64,000 nucleotides of DNA, from assembly GCF_004684095.1 (NCBI RefSeq), contig NZ_SRII01000004.1:1-64000 (forward strand), read 5' to 3'. Shown piece by piece: positions 1 to 8,615 of the stretch (the first letter of the stretch is position 1; every line of letters begins with the position of its first letter). A program made the translations under genes and the position numbers. This stretch comes from Hymenobacter sp. UV11 (GTDB lineage: Bacteria > Bacteroidota > Bacteroidia > Cytophagales > Hymenobacteraceae). Under the pieces are notes generated by a model. It did no database searches. It was not told the DNA's origin and worked only from the letters and a program-made list of their open reading frames with translations.

Positions 1-54
1 GTGCGCCTATGGTACTGCCTTCACCGGTGGGAGAGTCGGTCGCCGCCAATTTCT
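1..54 (+). rRNA. rrf: 5S ribosomal RNA, 3' end only
   Basis: The first bases read GCGCCTATGGTACTGC, then a GGTGGGAGAGTCGG stretch and a GCCGCC end. This matches the 3' third of bacterial 5S rRNA (the loop E/helix IV region and the closing strand of helix I). The 5' part and the rest of the rRNA operon lie to the left of the window. A strong terminator follows directly, as expected at the end of an rrn operon. The exact 3' end is approximate. Confidence 0.85.
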
Positions 55-59
55 GCACC

Positions 60-113
60 AGAGCCCCCGGCCAAGCGCTTTTATCAGCGCCCGGCCGGGG
101 GCTCTTTGCGTTT
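60..113 (+). terminator. Rho-independent terminator of the rRNA operon
   Basis: A 13-bp perfect GC-rich stem (AGAGCCCCCGGCC at 60-72 pairing with 93-105) is followed by a T-rich stretch. It starts about six bases after the 5S gene, so it most likely ends the rRNA transcript. Confidence 0.85.
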
Positions 114-193
114 ATAGTACCCCCTACCCCCTGATATTCTTGCTTCCTGTAATCTGCAAAGGACTGTGCCTTATGAAGTTGAGTATGAATGAT

Positions 194-248
194 AAAAGAA
201 AACTGCCAGCTATTCCTTTCGAAAAGGGAATGCTGGCAGTTTTCTTTT
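194..248. terminator. Bidirectional terminator-like hairpin
   Basis: A stem of more than 20 bp runs from AAAAGAAAACTGCCAGC to its complement, with an A-run on the left and a T-run on the right, so it could stop transcription from either side. It lies between the rRNA operon and the convergent methyltransferase gene. The rest of 114-352 holds no gene I can support, only one CTACCCC motif near 124. Confidence 0.75.
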
Positions 249-352
249 AATGATGAAAATACGTCCAACTTCAATACTGCTTGTGAAAGTTTAGTAGTTA
301 ACTTGGGATGACGTTCGAACAACTTCATAAGCTGCTTCAAGCAGTGCTAGGG

Positions 353-1264
353 CTACTTTTCGTTTCTGGCTACTACAAACATGCGGTCGCCAAAGCGGCC
401 AGTGAGTTGATTTAACCAATAGGTAGGATATTGGGTGCCGAGTTTAGTAGCTTGTTCTACCAAGTTGCCACCTAGACGGATGTGGGCTGGTGCTTTTACT
501 GGGTTTTGCAAATCGACTACAGAGAAACCGTTCTTTGCTAGCATTTTTCGGATAGTAGCTGGCGTGAACTCGTAGAGATGATAGGGCGGGATATCCATGC
601 GGCGCTGGCGGCCTAGCAGGCTGTAGGCAGCAAAACCCAGGCGCATGCTGGGCAGGTTGGTCACACTGGGTAGGGCTAATACCAATAGCCCGCCAGGACT
701 TAGGATGCGGCCAAACTTGCGGATGGCTGCCGATGGGGAGAGCAAATGCTCTAGCACATCGCCCAGATAGGCAAGGTCGAACTGGTTCTCGTGAAAATCT
801 TCGGTGGTTTCGATGTTGCCGGTGACCACGGGCAGGTGTAGCTCGCGGCGGGCATAATCGGCAGCGTGCTCGGATATTTCGAGGCCATGGGTTTCCCAAC
901 CCAGGCTTTGCAGGCTTTTGAGGGTGTAGCCAGGGCCACAGCCTACCTCCAAATACTGGAAGCGGCGGCCGGGGTAGTGCCGCTGCATATAGGTGGTGAA
1001 TTTGTCGGGCCGCACTTGGCTTAGGTCAAGGGCTTTTCCTTCTTCAATGAAAGCTTTGTCTTTCTCTGTGCGGTCGTAGTTGGGGCGGTCGGTGAAGTAC
1101 TCTTTACCGTAGAGCTTTTCCAATTGCGCGGGCGTGGGCTGCGGGTCCAGAAAGGCTAAGTCGCAGTTGGTGCAGCGGGTGCCTTGCAAGCGCTGGTCGT
1201 CGAAAATATAGTAGAAGGGTAGGGGCTTGAAGCTAGTGGCTCCGCACAGGTCGCAGTGGCGCAT
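353..1264 (-). CDS. Class I SAM-dependent methyltransferase with N-terminal zinc-ribbon-like motif
   Basis: 303 aa. The N-terminus carries two CxxC pairs (C4/C7 and C31/C34), a small metal-binding module common ahead of Methyltransf_23-type domains. The Rossmann motif I is clear (LEVGCGPG near residue 105), followed by an acidic residue after the next strand (HGLEIS) and a LGDVLEHL motif near 165. Proteins of this architecture often methylate sugars or other small molecules; the substrate cannot be told here. The gene converges on the rRNA operon and is divergent from the YpdA gene. Family call firm, substrate unknown. Confidence 0.85.
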   Translation of the reverse strand: MRHCDLCGATSFKPLPFYYIFDDQRLQGTRCTNCDLAFLDPQPTPAQLEKLYGKEYFTDRPNYDRTEKDKAFIEEGKALDLSQVRPDKFTTYMQRHYPGRRFQYLEVGCGPGYTLKSLQSLGWETHGLEISEHAADYARRELHLPVVTGNIETTEDFHENQFDLAYLGDVLEHLLSPSAAIRKFGRILSPGGLLVLALPSVTNLPSMRLGFAAYSLLGRQRRMDIPPYHLYEFTPATIRKMLAKNGFSVVDLQNPVKAPAHIRLGGNLVEQATKLGTQYPTYWLNQLTGRFGDRMFVVARNEK

Positions 1265-1460
1265 GCTGTAGTCGTCGTAATTAGATAGTATCGGAGTTCG
1301 ATTGGCAGCGGGTGCTGGCGCGTGTTTTTACCCGGCACTAGGTGGGTAATTAAACGTCGGGTAGTAATCTTAGCTCTTTGTTGCCTGCAAAGGTCCGTAG
1401 TAGAACACAACCAGACGCGTACACGTTGGTTGATAAAGCATGCTGACTGATAATTATTAC

Positions 1461-2447
1461 ATGATACTTGAAAAACTAGATGCCGTCGTAATTGGGGCTG
1501 GGCCCGTGGGCTTGGCCTGCGCACTCGAAATACAGCGGCAAGGCCTTACCGTGGTGGTGGTGGACAAAGGTGCGCTCGTGAACTCGCTAGTGGGCTATCC
1601 TACCCAAATGGAGTTTTTTTCGACGCCCGAACTGCTCGAAATTGGGGGGCACCCTTTCCCGATGGCTTCTTATAAGCCGCACCGCGAGGATGCGCTGGAT
1701 TACTACCAGCGCGTGGCCGTGGCCGAGAAGCTAGACCTGCGTCTCTATGAGCGGGTAATCGGCTTGCGCGGTCAAGCTGGGGATTTTGTGGTCGAAACTG
1801 CTAAGGGGGAGATTGCGACCCGCGCCGTGGTAGTGGCTACGGGCTTTTTTGACGTGCCCAATCTGATGAATATTCCGGGGGAGGGACTGCCCCACGTCAA
1901 TCATTACTATAAGGAACCCTACGCGCACGCCGACCGTGAGGTAGTCGTTGTGGGGGCCAAAAACTCGTCGGCTAAGGCGGCGCTGGCGCTTACCCGCGCC
2001 GGCGCGCGTGTGACGATGGTGGTGCGGGGACCCGAGGTAGCTGAAACAGTAAAGTATTGGATTCGCCCCGATTTGCTTAATCGCATCAAGGAAGGGCGTA
2101 TCAAGGCGTATTTCAACACTACCATCGACGCCATTACGCCGCATTCGGTGGAAATTACGACGCCCAATGGCCCGATTAGCATCAAGGCCGATTATGTGTA
2201 TGCCCTGACCGGCTACCGGCCCGATTATTCGCTGCTGGTAGATATGCTGGCGCTGCCGCTCAATGAAAACGACCCGGCCCTACCCCCCATTTTTGACGTG
2301 ACGACCCACGAGACAGCCCGCCCTGGCGTGTACGTGGCCGGTACTGTTTGCGGGGGATTGGCTACCAGCCGCTGGTTTATTGAGAATGGCCGCCACCACG
2401 CGCAACTGATTGCAACTGCGATGACCGACACCCTGGTTAAAGCCTAG
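1461..2447 (+). CDS. ypdA: YpdA-family putative bacillithiol disulfide reductase
   Basis: 328 aa from the ATG at 1461; an in-frame ATG at 1440 would add seven residues. A dinucleotide-binding motif (VVIGAGPVGLAC) sits close to the N-terminus, as in YpdA proteins. A second Rossmann-like motif (VVVVGAKNSSAKAAL) lies in the middle and a C-terminal GTVCGG segment precedes the end. The family is a flavoprotein that uses NADPH to reduce oxidised bacillithiol, the low-molecular-weight thiol of Firmicutes and many Bacteroidota. No other bacillithiol genes are nearby. It is convergent with the J-domain gene, 17 bp between stops. Confidence 0.85.
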   Translation: MILEKLDAVVIGAGPVGLACALEIQRQGLTVVVVDKGALVNSLVGYPTQMEFFSTPELLEIGGHPFPMASYKPHREDALDYYQRVAVAEKLDLRLYERVIGLRGQAGDFVVETAKGEIATRAVVVATGFFDVPNLMNIPGEGLPHVNHYYKEPYAHADREVVVVGAKNSSAKAALALTRAGARVTMVVRGPEVAETVKYWIRPDLLNRIKEGRIKAYFNTTIDAITPHSVEITTPNGPISIKADYVYALTGYRPDYSLLVDMLALPLNENDPALPPIFDVTTHETARPGVYVAGTVCGGLATSRWFIENGRHHAQLIATAMTDTLVKA

Positions 2448-2464
2448 CGGTAGCAATAGCTCAC

Positions 2465-3625
2465 TTATGGGCAGCCCACCGCCGCCGCTTTGGCATACGA
2501 ATAGCCAGCGGCGGCCCCGCGGCGGAAAAACTCGCAGCCGCTGGTCGAGTCGCCGGCCTGCTGTGCTAGGCGGCCCAGCAGAAACAGCGTGCGGCCGTCT
2601 TCGGGCTCGGTACGCAGGGCCTGAAAGTAGACCAGGCGGGCATCGTCGAAGCGGGCCAGGCGAGTGAGAGCGGCGCCTTCGGCTTGTAGGTAGGGTAGGG
2701 GCACGGGGCGGCCGGCGCGCTGGAGCTGGTGGCGGCCCTGGTGCAGGTCGGCCAAGCCAGGGCGGAGCTGGTGCAGGTCGAGCAGGCGGTTTTCGCCGCG
2801 GGCCAGGCGGGCTTCGCTCAAGGTACTATCGAGCTCGATGGCGCGGGTGTAGCTTAGCTCAGCGGCGGCGGGCTGGCGCAAGCCCGCCTGGCAGCGGCCC
2901 AGGCGATAGAATAGGCCGGCGGTTTCAGCAGGGGGTAGGGGCGCGTCGGTGGTGGCTAACAGGGCCGCTTCGTAGTCGGTGCGGGCAGCCAATAGGTCGT
3001 GGTCAATATCCTGGCGCAGTTGGCCCCGCAGCCGCAGCGCTTCGATGTGGTCGTCGCGAAAATCCAGGGCTTGGTTGAGTTGGCTCTCCGCCTCGCGCCA
3101 TTGACCTTTCGCAAAAGCCGTACGCCCATCCTGGTAATACATCTTCGCCTCGACGCGGTCCATAACGACTTTAGCCGAGATGCCGAAGAGAAAAATCAGA
3201 AAAACCAAGCCGCCCACCAGCCAAAAATCCTGGCGGTTGAAGCGGGCCTGCTGCGGGGGCACGCGCTGCTGGTAGTGGCGTTCGCGCCGGCCTGCTGGCG
3301 GGCGGGTGCGCAACGGGGGGGTAGGGGCCGCGCCCGGCATCTTGTATACCGATGGGCCACTCGTGGCAGTATCGGTGGCATAGCGGCGCATCTCGGCGGC
3401 CTGGCGCGCGTCGAGTTGTAGCTTGTAATCGTACTGGGCCCGGCGGTCGGGGCTGGATAGCACGCCGTAGGCAACGGCCACAGCCTTAAACTGCTCCTCA
3501 AAGCGGCGGTCGCCCCCGTGCTTGTCGGGATGCAACTCGGTGGCCAGGCGACGATAGGCGCGCTTTATATCGGCAATGGGGGCAGTAGTTGGCACCCCCA
3601 ACACCTGGTAATGATTTTGACTCAC
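2465..3625 (-). CDS. J-domain protein with transmembrane segment and TPR repeats
   Basis: 386 aa. Residues 4-68 form a J domain with the HPD motif at 32-34, which stimulates DnaK ATPase activity. A basic, proline-rich linker follows, then one hydrophobic segment (about 134-155), then tetratricopeptide-like repeats (ALDFRDDHIEALRLRG, AIELDSTLSEARLARG). This suggests a membrane-anchored co-chaperone with the J domain in the cytoplasm and a protein-binding TPR region on the other side. It lacks the Gly/Phe and zinc-finger regions of DnaJ proper, so it is a DnaJ-like specialist, not DnaJ itself. Client unknown. Confidence 0.85.
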   Translation of the reverse strand: MSQNHYQVLGVPTTAPIADIKRAYRRLATELHPDKHGGDRRFEEQFKAVAVAYGVLSSPDRRAQYDYKLQLDARQAAEMRRYATDTATSGPSVYKMPGAAPTPPLRTRPPAGRRERHYQQRVPPQQARFNRQDFWLVGGLVFLIFLFGISAKVVMDRVEAKMYYQDGRTAFAKGQWREAESQLNQALDFRDDHIEALRLRGQLRQDIDHDLLAARTDYEAALLATTDAPLPPAETAGLFYRLGRCQAGLRQPAAAELSYTRAIELDSTLSEARLARGENRLLDLHQLRPGLADLHQGRHQLQRAGRPVPLPYLQAEGAALTRLARFDDARLVYFQALRTEPEDGRTLFLLGRLAQQAGDSTSGCEFFRRGAAAGYSYAKAAAVGCP

Positions 3626-3763
3626 GCCACAAAAATTTAACCTAAAGCAAGGAGCGAAGGCAGCCTTCGTGCCAAGTTTTGCGTAAAGAACGCCTTAGGC
3701 AGGCAGGGTGTTACCACCGGCTGCACTTTTAACCGAATTTCTTCGCTAAACAATTCCGCTCGC

Positions 3764-4135
3764 ATGGCTACCCTTACCGACGACAAAACGCCGCGCAACG
3801 ACAGTCTTATCGGCAACCTGACTGGCTACATCGATACGCGCATAGACCTGGTACGCTTAGAAGCGCAGGAAAAAGCAAAAACCGTCTTTGTCAGCTCCGT
3901 GCACGGAGTGGCTTTGGGAGTGCTGGGCTTTCTGTTTGTGGTGTTTGGCTCTATTTACCTGGGTTTGCTACTCAATGATGTGCTGGATAGCCCCTCGGCT
4001 GGGTTTGGTCTGGTGGCTGCGTTGTATTTGCTGCTGGCCATCCTGTTCTTTGTGGGCATCGACAAAAAGATATTTCAGGGGGTGGCTGATAAGCTGCTCA
4101 ACAACACTATCTACAAATCCGATAAACGTTCGTAG
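3764..4135 (+). CDS. Phage-holin-family / YqjE-like membrane protein
   Basis: 123 aa with an amphipathic N-terminus (ARLEAQEKAK-like helix around residues 25-45) and two hydrophobic helices (about 47-70 and 80-103). This is the layout of the Holin_X/YqjE family of small inner-membrane proteins. In Enterobacteria such proteins occur with YqjD-type ribosome-associated membrane proteins in stress operons; there is no phage context here. The next gene, 47 bp downstream on the same strand, is also a membrane-anchored protein of unknown role, so the two probably form an operon. Confidence 0.75.
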   Translation: MATLTDDKTPRNDSLIGNLTGYIDTRIDLVRLEAQEKAKTVFVSSVHGVALGVLGFLFVVFGSIYLGLLLNDVLDSPSAGFGLVAALYLLLAILFFVGIDKKIFQGVADKLLNNTIYKSDKRS

Positions 4136-4182
4136 GCCGCCGCTTACTATTTTCTGAGAATTCCTCGCAAACTGCATCAACC

Positions 4183-5145
4183 ATGACCGAGCCTACCAAT
4201 CCCCTGTTTGAGGACGAAAAAGATTTCCTGATGCGCAAGAAGCTGGAGTACGAGCGGGCGCTACGGGGCGATGTGCAGGAAATAAAAGAGCAAACTGTGC
4301 AGGCGGGCAAAGTGGCACTGATTGGCGCGGGCGTAGTGAGCGGCGTGTGGCTGCTGGTGAAGGCTTTTAGCGGCCGCAAGCCCAAGAAAAAGCATAAAAA
4401 GCACCACCGTCCTTCTTTCGAAGACTACTCAGGCTTCGATAGCTTTGATGAAAATGACCAAGAGCTAAGTGAATTGGCGACGGACTTTCAGGCCACCGAC
4501 TATACCTACGACGAGGACGGCAACTACGTACCTGTGGGCGGCGATGATGGCTTCTACTACCACAGCACGTCGGATAGCGAGGAAGACCTAGACGATAATG
4601 GCTTGGGCCAGGAGTCGGATTTTCCGGCGCACTCCAGTGCTACGCACGGTTTCGACACCGACGCTACCGAAGATGCTTACCACGTGGGCGAGGACCACGG
4701 CCAAGACGAAGGGCCCGAAGACGGCTATGCTTCGCCTAATTCGTTTGAGGCCCATCCTTACGACGATAGCCGTCGCATTTCGCACTCCGAGCAGTTTGAG
4801 GAGCCCACTACCGAAGAGCAACAGGCAACGCCGAGCAAGCCAAGCAAGAAATTAGGCGCTGCATTTAAGGTTGTGGGCCCGGCCCTGCTGGCATTTGCCA
4901 AGAGCGAAACCGGCCGGGTAGTGGTGGCGCAAGCTGCCGCCGTGGCCTTGGCGATGGTGACTAAGGTCGTGCAGGATATTATGCCCAAGGATGCGGACGA
5001 AACCAGCAAAAATGCCGACCTTGCAGCTTCATCGGCTACCAAGGGCGCTCAGCCTGTTGCGTGGCCCGCTACTTCTGCCGCCCAGGATGCCACTGCCGCC
5101 GCTCACCACGACGACACCCTTACCGCCAGCGAACCGCTTGCTTGA
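4183..5145 (+). CDS. Hypothetical membrane-anchored protein with long acidic region
   Basis: 320 aa. An N-terminal helix is followed by a single hydrophobic segment (about residues 43-60), then a very basic patch (GRKPKKKHKKHH, residues 64-75). Residues 78-220 are strongly acidic, rich in Asp, Glu, Ser and Tyr, and probably disordered. Near the C-terminus an amphipathic/hydrophobic stretch (about 229-272) ends in a low-complexity Ala/Thr tail. The anchor-plus-basic-patch start resembles YqjD/DUF883-type proteins. It follows the YqjE-like gene, and its 3' end overlaps the GGGPS gene. Function unknown. Confidence 0.75.
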   Translation: MTEPTNPLFEDEKDFLMRKKLEYERALRGDVQEIKEQTVQAGKVALIGAGVVSGVWLLVKAFSGRKPKKKHKKHHRPSFEDYSGFDSFDENDQELSELATDFQATDYTYDEDGNYVPVGGDDGFYYHSTSDSEEDLDDNGLGQESDFPAHSSATHGFDTDATEDAYHVGEDHGQDEGPEDGYASPNSFEAHPYDDSRRISHSEQFEEPTTEEQQATPSKPSKKLGAAFKVVGPALLAFAKSETGRVVVAQAAAVALAMVTKVVQDIMPKDADETSKNADLAASSATKGAQPVAWPATSAAQDATAAAHHDDTLTASEPLA

Positions 5146-5893
5146 CACGCTAGCCGGGCTGCGGCTGCGCGGGCGCAAGGCACTAGCTGTGCTGCTCGAC
5201 CCCGATGACTTCGAGCCCGGCCGCCTGCGCCAATTGCTGCGCCTAACGCAGCAACACCCCGTTGATTTTTTCCTCGTTGGGGGCAGCTTAGTGCTTACAG
5301 AGCACCAGGCTGCCCTCATTGCGTTGCTCAAGGCCGAGGCACCGCAAGTGCCGGTGCTGCTCTTCCCGAGCCACGCGCTACACGTAGACCCGGCCGCTGA
5401 CGGCATTTTGCTGCTCTCGCTGATTTCAGGTCGAAATCCGGATTTCTTGATTGGGCAGCACGTGGTGGCGGCCCCGCGCCTGCGCCAAAGTGGCTTGCAG
5501 CTATTGCCCACGGGCTACATGCTGGTTGACAGCGGCCGGCCCACTACAGCGTCCTACATCAGTGGTACGGCGCCCCTACCCCACGATAAACCCAGTATTG
5601 CGGCGGCTACGGCTATGGCGGGCGAGCAGCTTGGCCTGCGCCTCATGTATCTCGATGGGGGCAGCGGTGCCCAGTATCCCGTGTCGGCGGCCATGATTCG
5701 GGCCGTGCGCGAAGCCGTGGATACGCCGCTCATCGTGGGTGGCGGCCTCAATACCGGCGAGAAAGTATATGCCGCGCTGGCGGCCGGGGCCGACCTAGTG
5801 GTGGTGGGCAACCACATCGAGCGTGACCCGCTGTTTCTGGCCGATGCCGTAGCGGCCGTGCGCCAGGTAACGGCCCACCAGCCTACCAAGTAG
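5087..5893 (+). CDS. Geranylgeranylglyceryl phosphate synthase family protein (GGGPS/PcrB)
   Basis: 268 aa from the ATG at 5087. TIM-barrel signatures of the GGGPS family are clear: LAVLLDPDDF near the start, FFLVGGS, the conserved YLDGGSGA and the phosphate-binding VGGGLNTGEK, then VVVGNHIE. The enzyme joins a polyprenyl diphosphate to glycerol-1-phosphate, making an ether lipid precursor; Bacteroidota homologues of the family are known. Family homology begins around LLDTLAGLRLRG, so the true start may be a TTG near 5135; the ATG at 5087 gives a proline-rich extension and a 59-bp out-of-frame overlap with the upstream gene. Confidence 0.85.
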   Translation: MPLPPLTTTTPLPPANRLLDTLAGLRLRGRKALAVLLDPDDFEPGRLRQLLRLTQQHPVDFFLVGGSLVLTEHQAALIALLKAEAPQVPVLLFPSHALHVDPAADGILLLSLISGRNPDFLIGQHVVAAPRLRQSGLQLLPTGYMLVDSGRPTTASYISGTAPLPHDKPSIAAATAMAGEQLGLRLMYLDGGSGAQYPVSAAMIRAVREAVDTPLIVGGGLNTGEKVYAALAAGADLVVVGNHIERDPLFLADAVAAVRQVTAHQPTK

Positions 5894-6130
5894 AGCAGCG
5901 TTGAGCGATAACGAGGGGGTAGGCGGGGCAGTAGGTGCGAAGTGTGTAGTATCTACTTTCCTGCTGCTTTGCTACTGATGACCTGCTTCTTGGTTCTCAG
6001 TGGATTATTAGTTGGTTTAGCTACAAATAGCTTATAGTCAGTTGGTCGCGTGTGGCGTAGCAAGCATGAATAGCTGACGCAGCTGGTGACTCAGGCCAGT
6101 GCTGTTAAAAGCGGTTTCAGGGTCAGCGAA

Positions 6131-6222
6131 GTAGCGCGAACTTTGTAGTTCGCGCTACTTCGCTATTTAGCTGATTCTAATGCTAACGGCGCGGGGACGC
6201 GAACTACAAAGTTCGCGCTACT
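6131..6222. repeat. Inverted repeat, family C (copy 3, compound)
   Basis: A perfect 11-bp hairpin (GTAGCGCGAAC ... GTTCGCGCTAC, 6131-6158) is followed about 40 bp later by the complementary unit ending GTTCGCGCTAC at 6222. The end sequence GTAGCGCGAA is shared with the copies near 26.3 kb and (as GTAGTGTGAA) 38.1 kb. The spacer 5894-6355 otherwise holds one GGGGTAG motif, a terminator and a family G arm; I see no gene in it. Confidence 0.8.
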
Positions 6223-6276
6223 GCACGGCCTACATAGTGAATTCGAAACTGCTCTATAAGCGATTATCAAGCCCAA

Positions 6277-6308
6277 AGAAAAGGCTGCCCAAGTGGGCAG
6301 CCTTTTCT
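6277..6308. terminator. Bidirectional terminator
   Basis: A 14-bp perfect stem (AGAAAAGGCTGCCC) with a four-base loop (AAGT) is flanked by A-rich and T-rich tracts. It lies between the convergent GGGPS and AraC genes and could serve both. Confidence 0.8.
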
Positions 6309-6315
6309 TCGTCTA

Positions 6316-6360
6316 CAAAATCCGTGAAATCCGTTAAAATCCGTGAAATCCGTGATTAGA
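6316..6360. repeat. Family G repeat, single arm
   Basis: Four near-identical AAATCCGTG(A)AATCCGT units run in tandem up to GTGATTAGA. The last bases overlap the stop codon (TTA on this strand, 6356-6358) of the AraC gene. No opposite arm is visible nearby, so this is a solo version of the element at 31469-31661. Confidence 0.7.
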
Positions 6361-7282
6361 TGTTCATGGCAGTTTCGCGGCGGCGCATCTTGCCGGCCGG
6401 GATACCAAACATCATCTTGAAGCGGCGGCAGAAGTAAGCCGTGTCTTTGTAGCCCACTTCCTTACCGATGTCGCGGATGCTTTTCTTAGTCGTGCGCAAG
6501 AGTGATACGGCGCGCTCCATGCGCTGATACTCAATGTAATCCTGCGGGTTGATGTTAGTCAGCATTTTGAAGTACTGGCCCACGTAGTCCTCGCTCACGT
6601 TGGCTACCGTGGCTAGCACTTTGTTCGAGAGGTCGCCGCTAAGGTTTTCCTTGATGAAGTTGAACAGGTCAATCAGGCGCGGGTCCTTGAAGTAGGTGCT
6701 GTTGGTAGCCAACTGCTCCACAAACAAGTTGTTGCGTAGGATGTAGCGCACCACTTCCACCACTAGGTTCTCGGTGTAGATGTTGATGAGGCGCTCGCGG
6801 CCGGGCAGGTCCTGCATCGACTCCTCGATTATCTTGATGACCAGGTTGGCCAGCTTCGTGTTGCCCTTGATAACAAAGGCCGGCACGTCGAGCGAGGCAA
6901 AGAAGTTAACCGAATCGAACACCTTGGCTTCGAAGGCTACGAAGCTGTGGCTTTCCTCCGCGTCGCCGATGTAATCGAGCTTGTCGTTGGAGGTAAAGAA
7001 CCGGTCCTTATTTGTGATTAAATCGTCATTGGAAATGATGCGGCCGTTCGCGCCCTGGCCATAACCAACGCGGGCGGGCCGGCCACCAGGCAAAAAGAGC
7101 AGCTCGCCTTCTTCCACTGGCGAGTCATCCTCCCCAAATACCAACTTGCCCCGGTGCAACAGGATGAGATTGTTGCCAACATCATAGGCATTGCGAACGG
7201 TGAAAGCCTGGCGTAGCACCAAATTCTTGGCCTTTATGTACCGAACGCCCAGCGATTCAATAACTTTATTGTAATCTTCCAT
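6356..7282 (-). CDS. AraC-family transcriptional regulator
   Basis: 308 aa. The N-terminal half looks like a cupin-type effector domain (repeated beta-strand pattern around LILLHRGKLVFGE and ELLFLPGG). The C-terminal 100 residues are the AraC double helix-turn-helix, with the helix VLATVANVSEDYVGQYFK and the signature IRDIGKEVGYKDTAYFCRRF. The closing motif is FGIPAGKMRR. Codon use is slightly more AT-rich than in the neighbours. The stop codon lies in a family G repeat. The target and inducer are unknown; no catabolic cluster is adjacent. Confidence 0.9.
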   Translation of the reverse strand: MEDYNKVIESLGVRYIKAKNLVLRQAFTVRNAYDVGNNLILLHRGKLVFGEDDSPVEEGELLFLPGGRPARVGYGQGANGRIISNDDLITNKDRFFTSNDKLDYIGDAEESHSFVAFEAKVFDSVNFFASLDVPAFVIKGNTKLANLVIKIIEESMQDLPGRERLINIYTENLVVEVVRYILRNNLFVEQLATNSTYFKDPRLIDLFNFIKENLSGDLSNKVLATVANVSEDYVGQYFKMLTNINPQDYIEYQRMERAVSLLRTTKKSIRDIGKEVGYKDTAYFCRRFKMMFGIPAGKMRRRETAMNI

Positions 7283-7307
7283 TATGTATGTGTTGTTTTC
7301 AAGAAAA

Positions 7308-7341
7308 AGGCACTACATCCTTGTAAAAGTGCCTAAAGTTA
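7308..7341 (-). promoter_or_regulatory. Putative promoter and dyad upstream of the AraC gene
   Basis: On the minus strand, TAACTTTA (7341-7334) matches seven of eight positions of the Bacteroidota -7 element TAnnTTTG. Just downstream lies a 7-bp dyad (AGGCACT ... AGTGCCT, 7308-7334) overlapping the expected start site. This could be an operator for autoregulation or a 5'-leader hairpin. Inference only. Confidence 0.4.
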
Positions 7342-7383
7342 CAACTAATTACTGCAATGAATTCTAAAAAAAATTCATTAAAT

Positions 7384-7413
7384 AAAAAAACCCAGGTCAA
7401 TAAGACCTGGGTT
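7384..7413 (-). terminator. Rho-independent terminator of the acyl-CoA dehydrogenase gene
   Basis: A 10-bp perfect stem (AACCCAGGTC) with a five-base loop is followed, on the minus strand, by a run of seven T residues. It lies about 40 bp after the stop codon of the dehydrogenase. Confidence 0.85.
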
Positions 7414-7451
7414 CTGTGCAAAATCAAAAAAAACTAGTTTTCGGAAGTGAA

Positions 7452-8615
7452 CTATTTCAGAATTTCGCGGGATATAACGATTTTTTGAATCTCCGAAGTA
7501 CCCTCGTAAATCTGGGTGATTTTGGCGTCGCGCATGAAGCGCTCAACATGATATTCCTTCACAAAGCCATAGCCGCCGTGAATCTGGACGGCCTCCACAG
7601 CCGAGTCCATTGCCACTTTAGAGGCGAATAGCTTGGCCATAGCGCCACTCTTGGCGTAGTCCACCTGGTTGTCTTTGTCGGCGGCGGCTTGCAGGCACAG
7701 CAGGCGGGCAGCGTCGATGTTGGTGGCCATATCGGCCAGCTTGAACTGAATGGCCTGGTGCTTCGCGATTTCGACGCCGAATGCCTTACGCTCCTTGGCA
7801 TACTTGATGCTCAGCTCCAGCGAGCCGGAGGCGATGCCCAGCGCCTGCGCCGCGATGCCGATGCGGCCACCAGCCAGCACCTGCATGGCAAACTTGAACC
7901 CGAAGCCGTCTTCGCCAATGCGGTTCTCCTTAGGCACTTGCACGTCGGTAAACATGAGCGAGCAGGTGTCGGAGCCCCGGATGCCGAGCTTGTTCTCCTT
8001 GGGGCCCTGCACGAAGCCGGGCATGTCTTTATCTACAATCAGCACGTTGATACCGCGCGACTTCAGCTCGGGGTTGGTCTGGGCAATAACTAGGTACACC
8101 GAGGCCGTGGTGCCGTTGGTAATCCAGTTCTTGGTACCGTTCAGTAGGTAGTGGTCGCCTTTGTCTTCGGCGGTGGTGCGCTGGCTGGTGGCGTCGGAGC
8201 CGGCCTCGGGCTCGGACAGGGCAAAGGCGCCAATGATTTCGCCGCTGGTAAGGCCGGGCAGGTACTTGCGCTTTTGCTCCTCAGTGCCGTATTTCTCTAA
8301 GCCCCAGCATACCAGTGAGTTATTTACCGACATAATAACCGAGCACGAGGCATCGACCTTGGAAATCTCTTCCATGGCCAGCACGTAGCTAATGGTATCG
8401 AGGCCCGAGCCGCCGTATTCGGGGCTCACCATCATGCCCATAAAGCCGAGCTCGCCCATACGCTTGACCTGAGCCGCGGGAAATTTCTGGTGCTCATCGC
8501 GCTCGATGACACCCTGCCACAATTCACTCTGGGCAAAGTCGCGGGCGGCAGCCTGCACGGCCAACTGCTCTTCGGTAAGCTGAAAGGGGGAGGCGGTGGC
8601 CGTTGAAGTCATCAT
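7452..8615 (-). CDS. Acyl-CoA dehydrogenase
   Basis: 387 aa; the start is one of two adjacent ATGs (8615 or 8612), matching normal family length. All three domains are present: the N-terminal helical domain, the FAD-contacting middle domain (FALSEPEAGSDA, NGTKNWITNG) and the C-terminal helices with RKAFG and the QIYEGTSEIQ motif that carries the catalytic glutamate. It oxidises acyl-CoA to 2-enoyl-CoA with FAD, passing electrons to ETF. It resembles short-chain/butyryl-CoA dehydrogenases, but chain length cannot be decided. It is a single-gene unit with its own terminator. Confidence 0.93.
   Translation of the reverse strand: MMTSTATASPFQLTEEQLAVQAAARDFAQSELWQGVIERDEHQKFPAAQVKRMGELGFMGMMVSPEYGGSGLDTISYVLAMEEISKVDASCSVIMSVNNSLVCWGLEKYGTEEQKRKYLPGLTSGEIIGAFALSEPEAGSDATSQRTTAEDKGDHYLLNGTKNWITNGTTASVYLVIAQTNPELKSRGINVLIVDKDMPGFVQGPKENKLGIRGSDTCSLMFTDVQVPKENRIGEDGFGFKFAMQVLAGGRIGIAAQALGIASGSLELSIKYAKERKAFGVEIAKHQAIQFKLADMATNIDAARLLCLQAAADKDNQVDYAKSGAMAKLFASKVAMDSAVEAVQIHGGYGFVKEYHVERFMRDAKITQIYEGTSEIQKIVISREILK

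Noticed and set aside
3764..4135. A phage remnant, because of the holin-family gene
   Set aside because: No integrase, lysin, capsid or attachment site is near. The protein belongs to the YqjE-like cellular branch and sits beside another membrane-stress-type protein.
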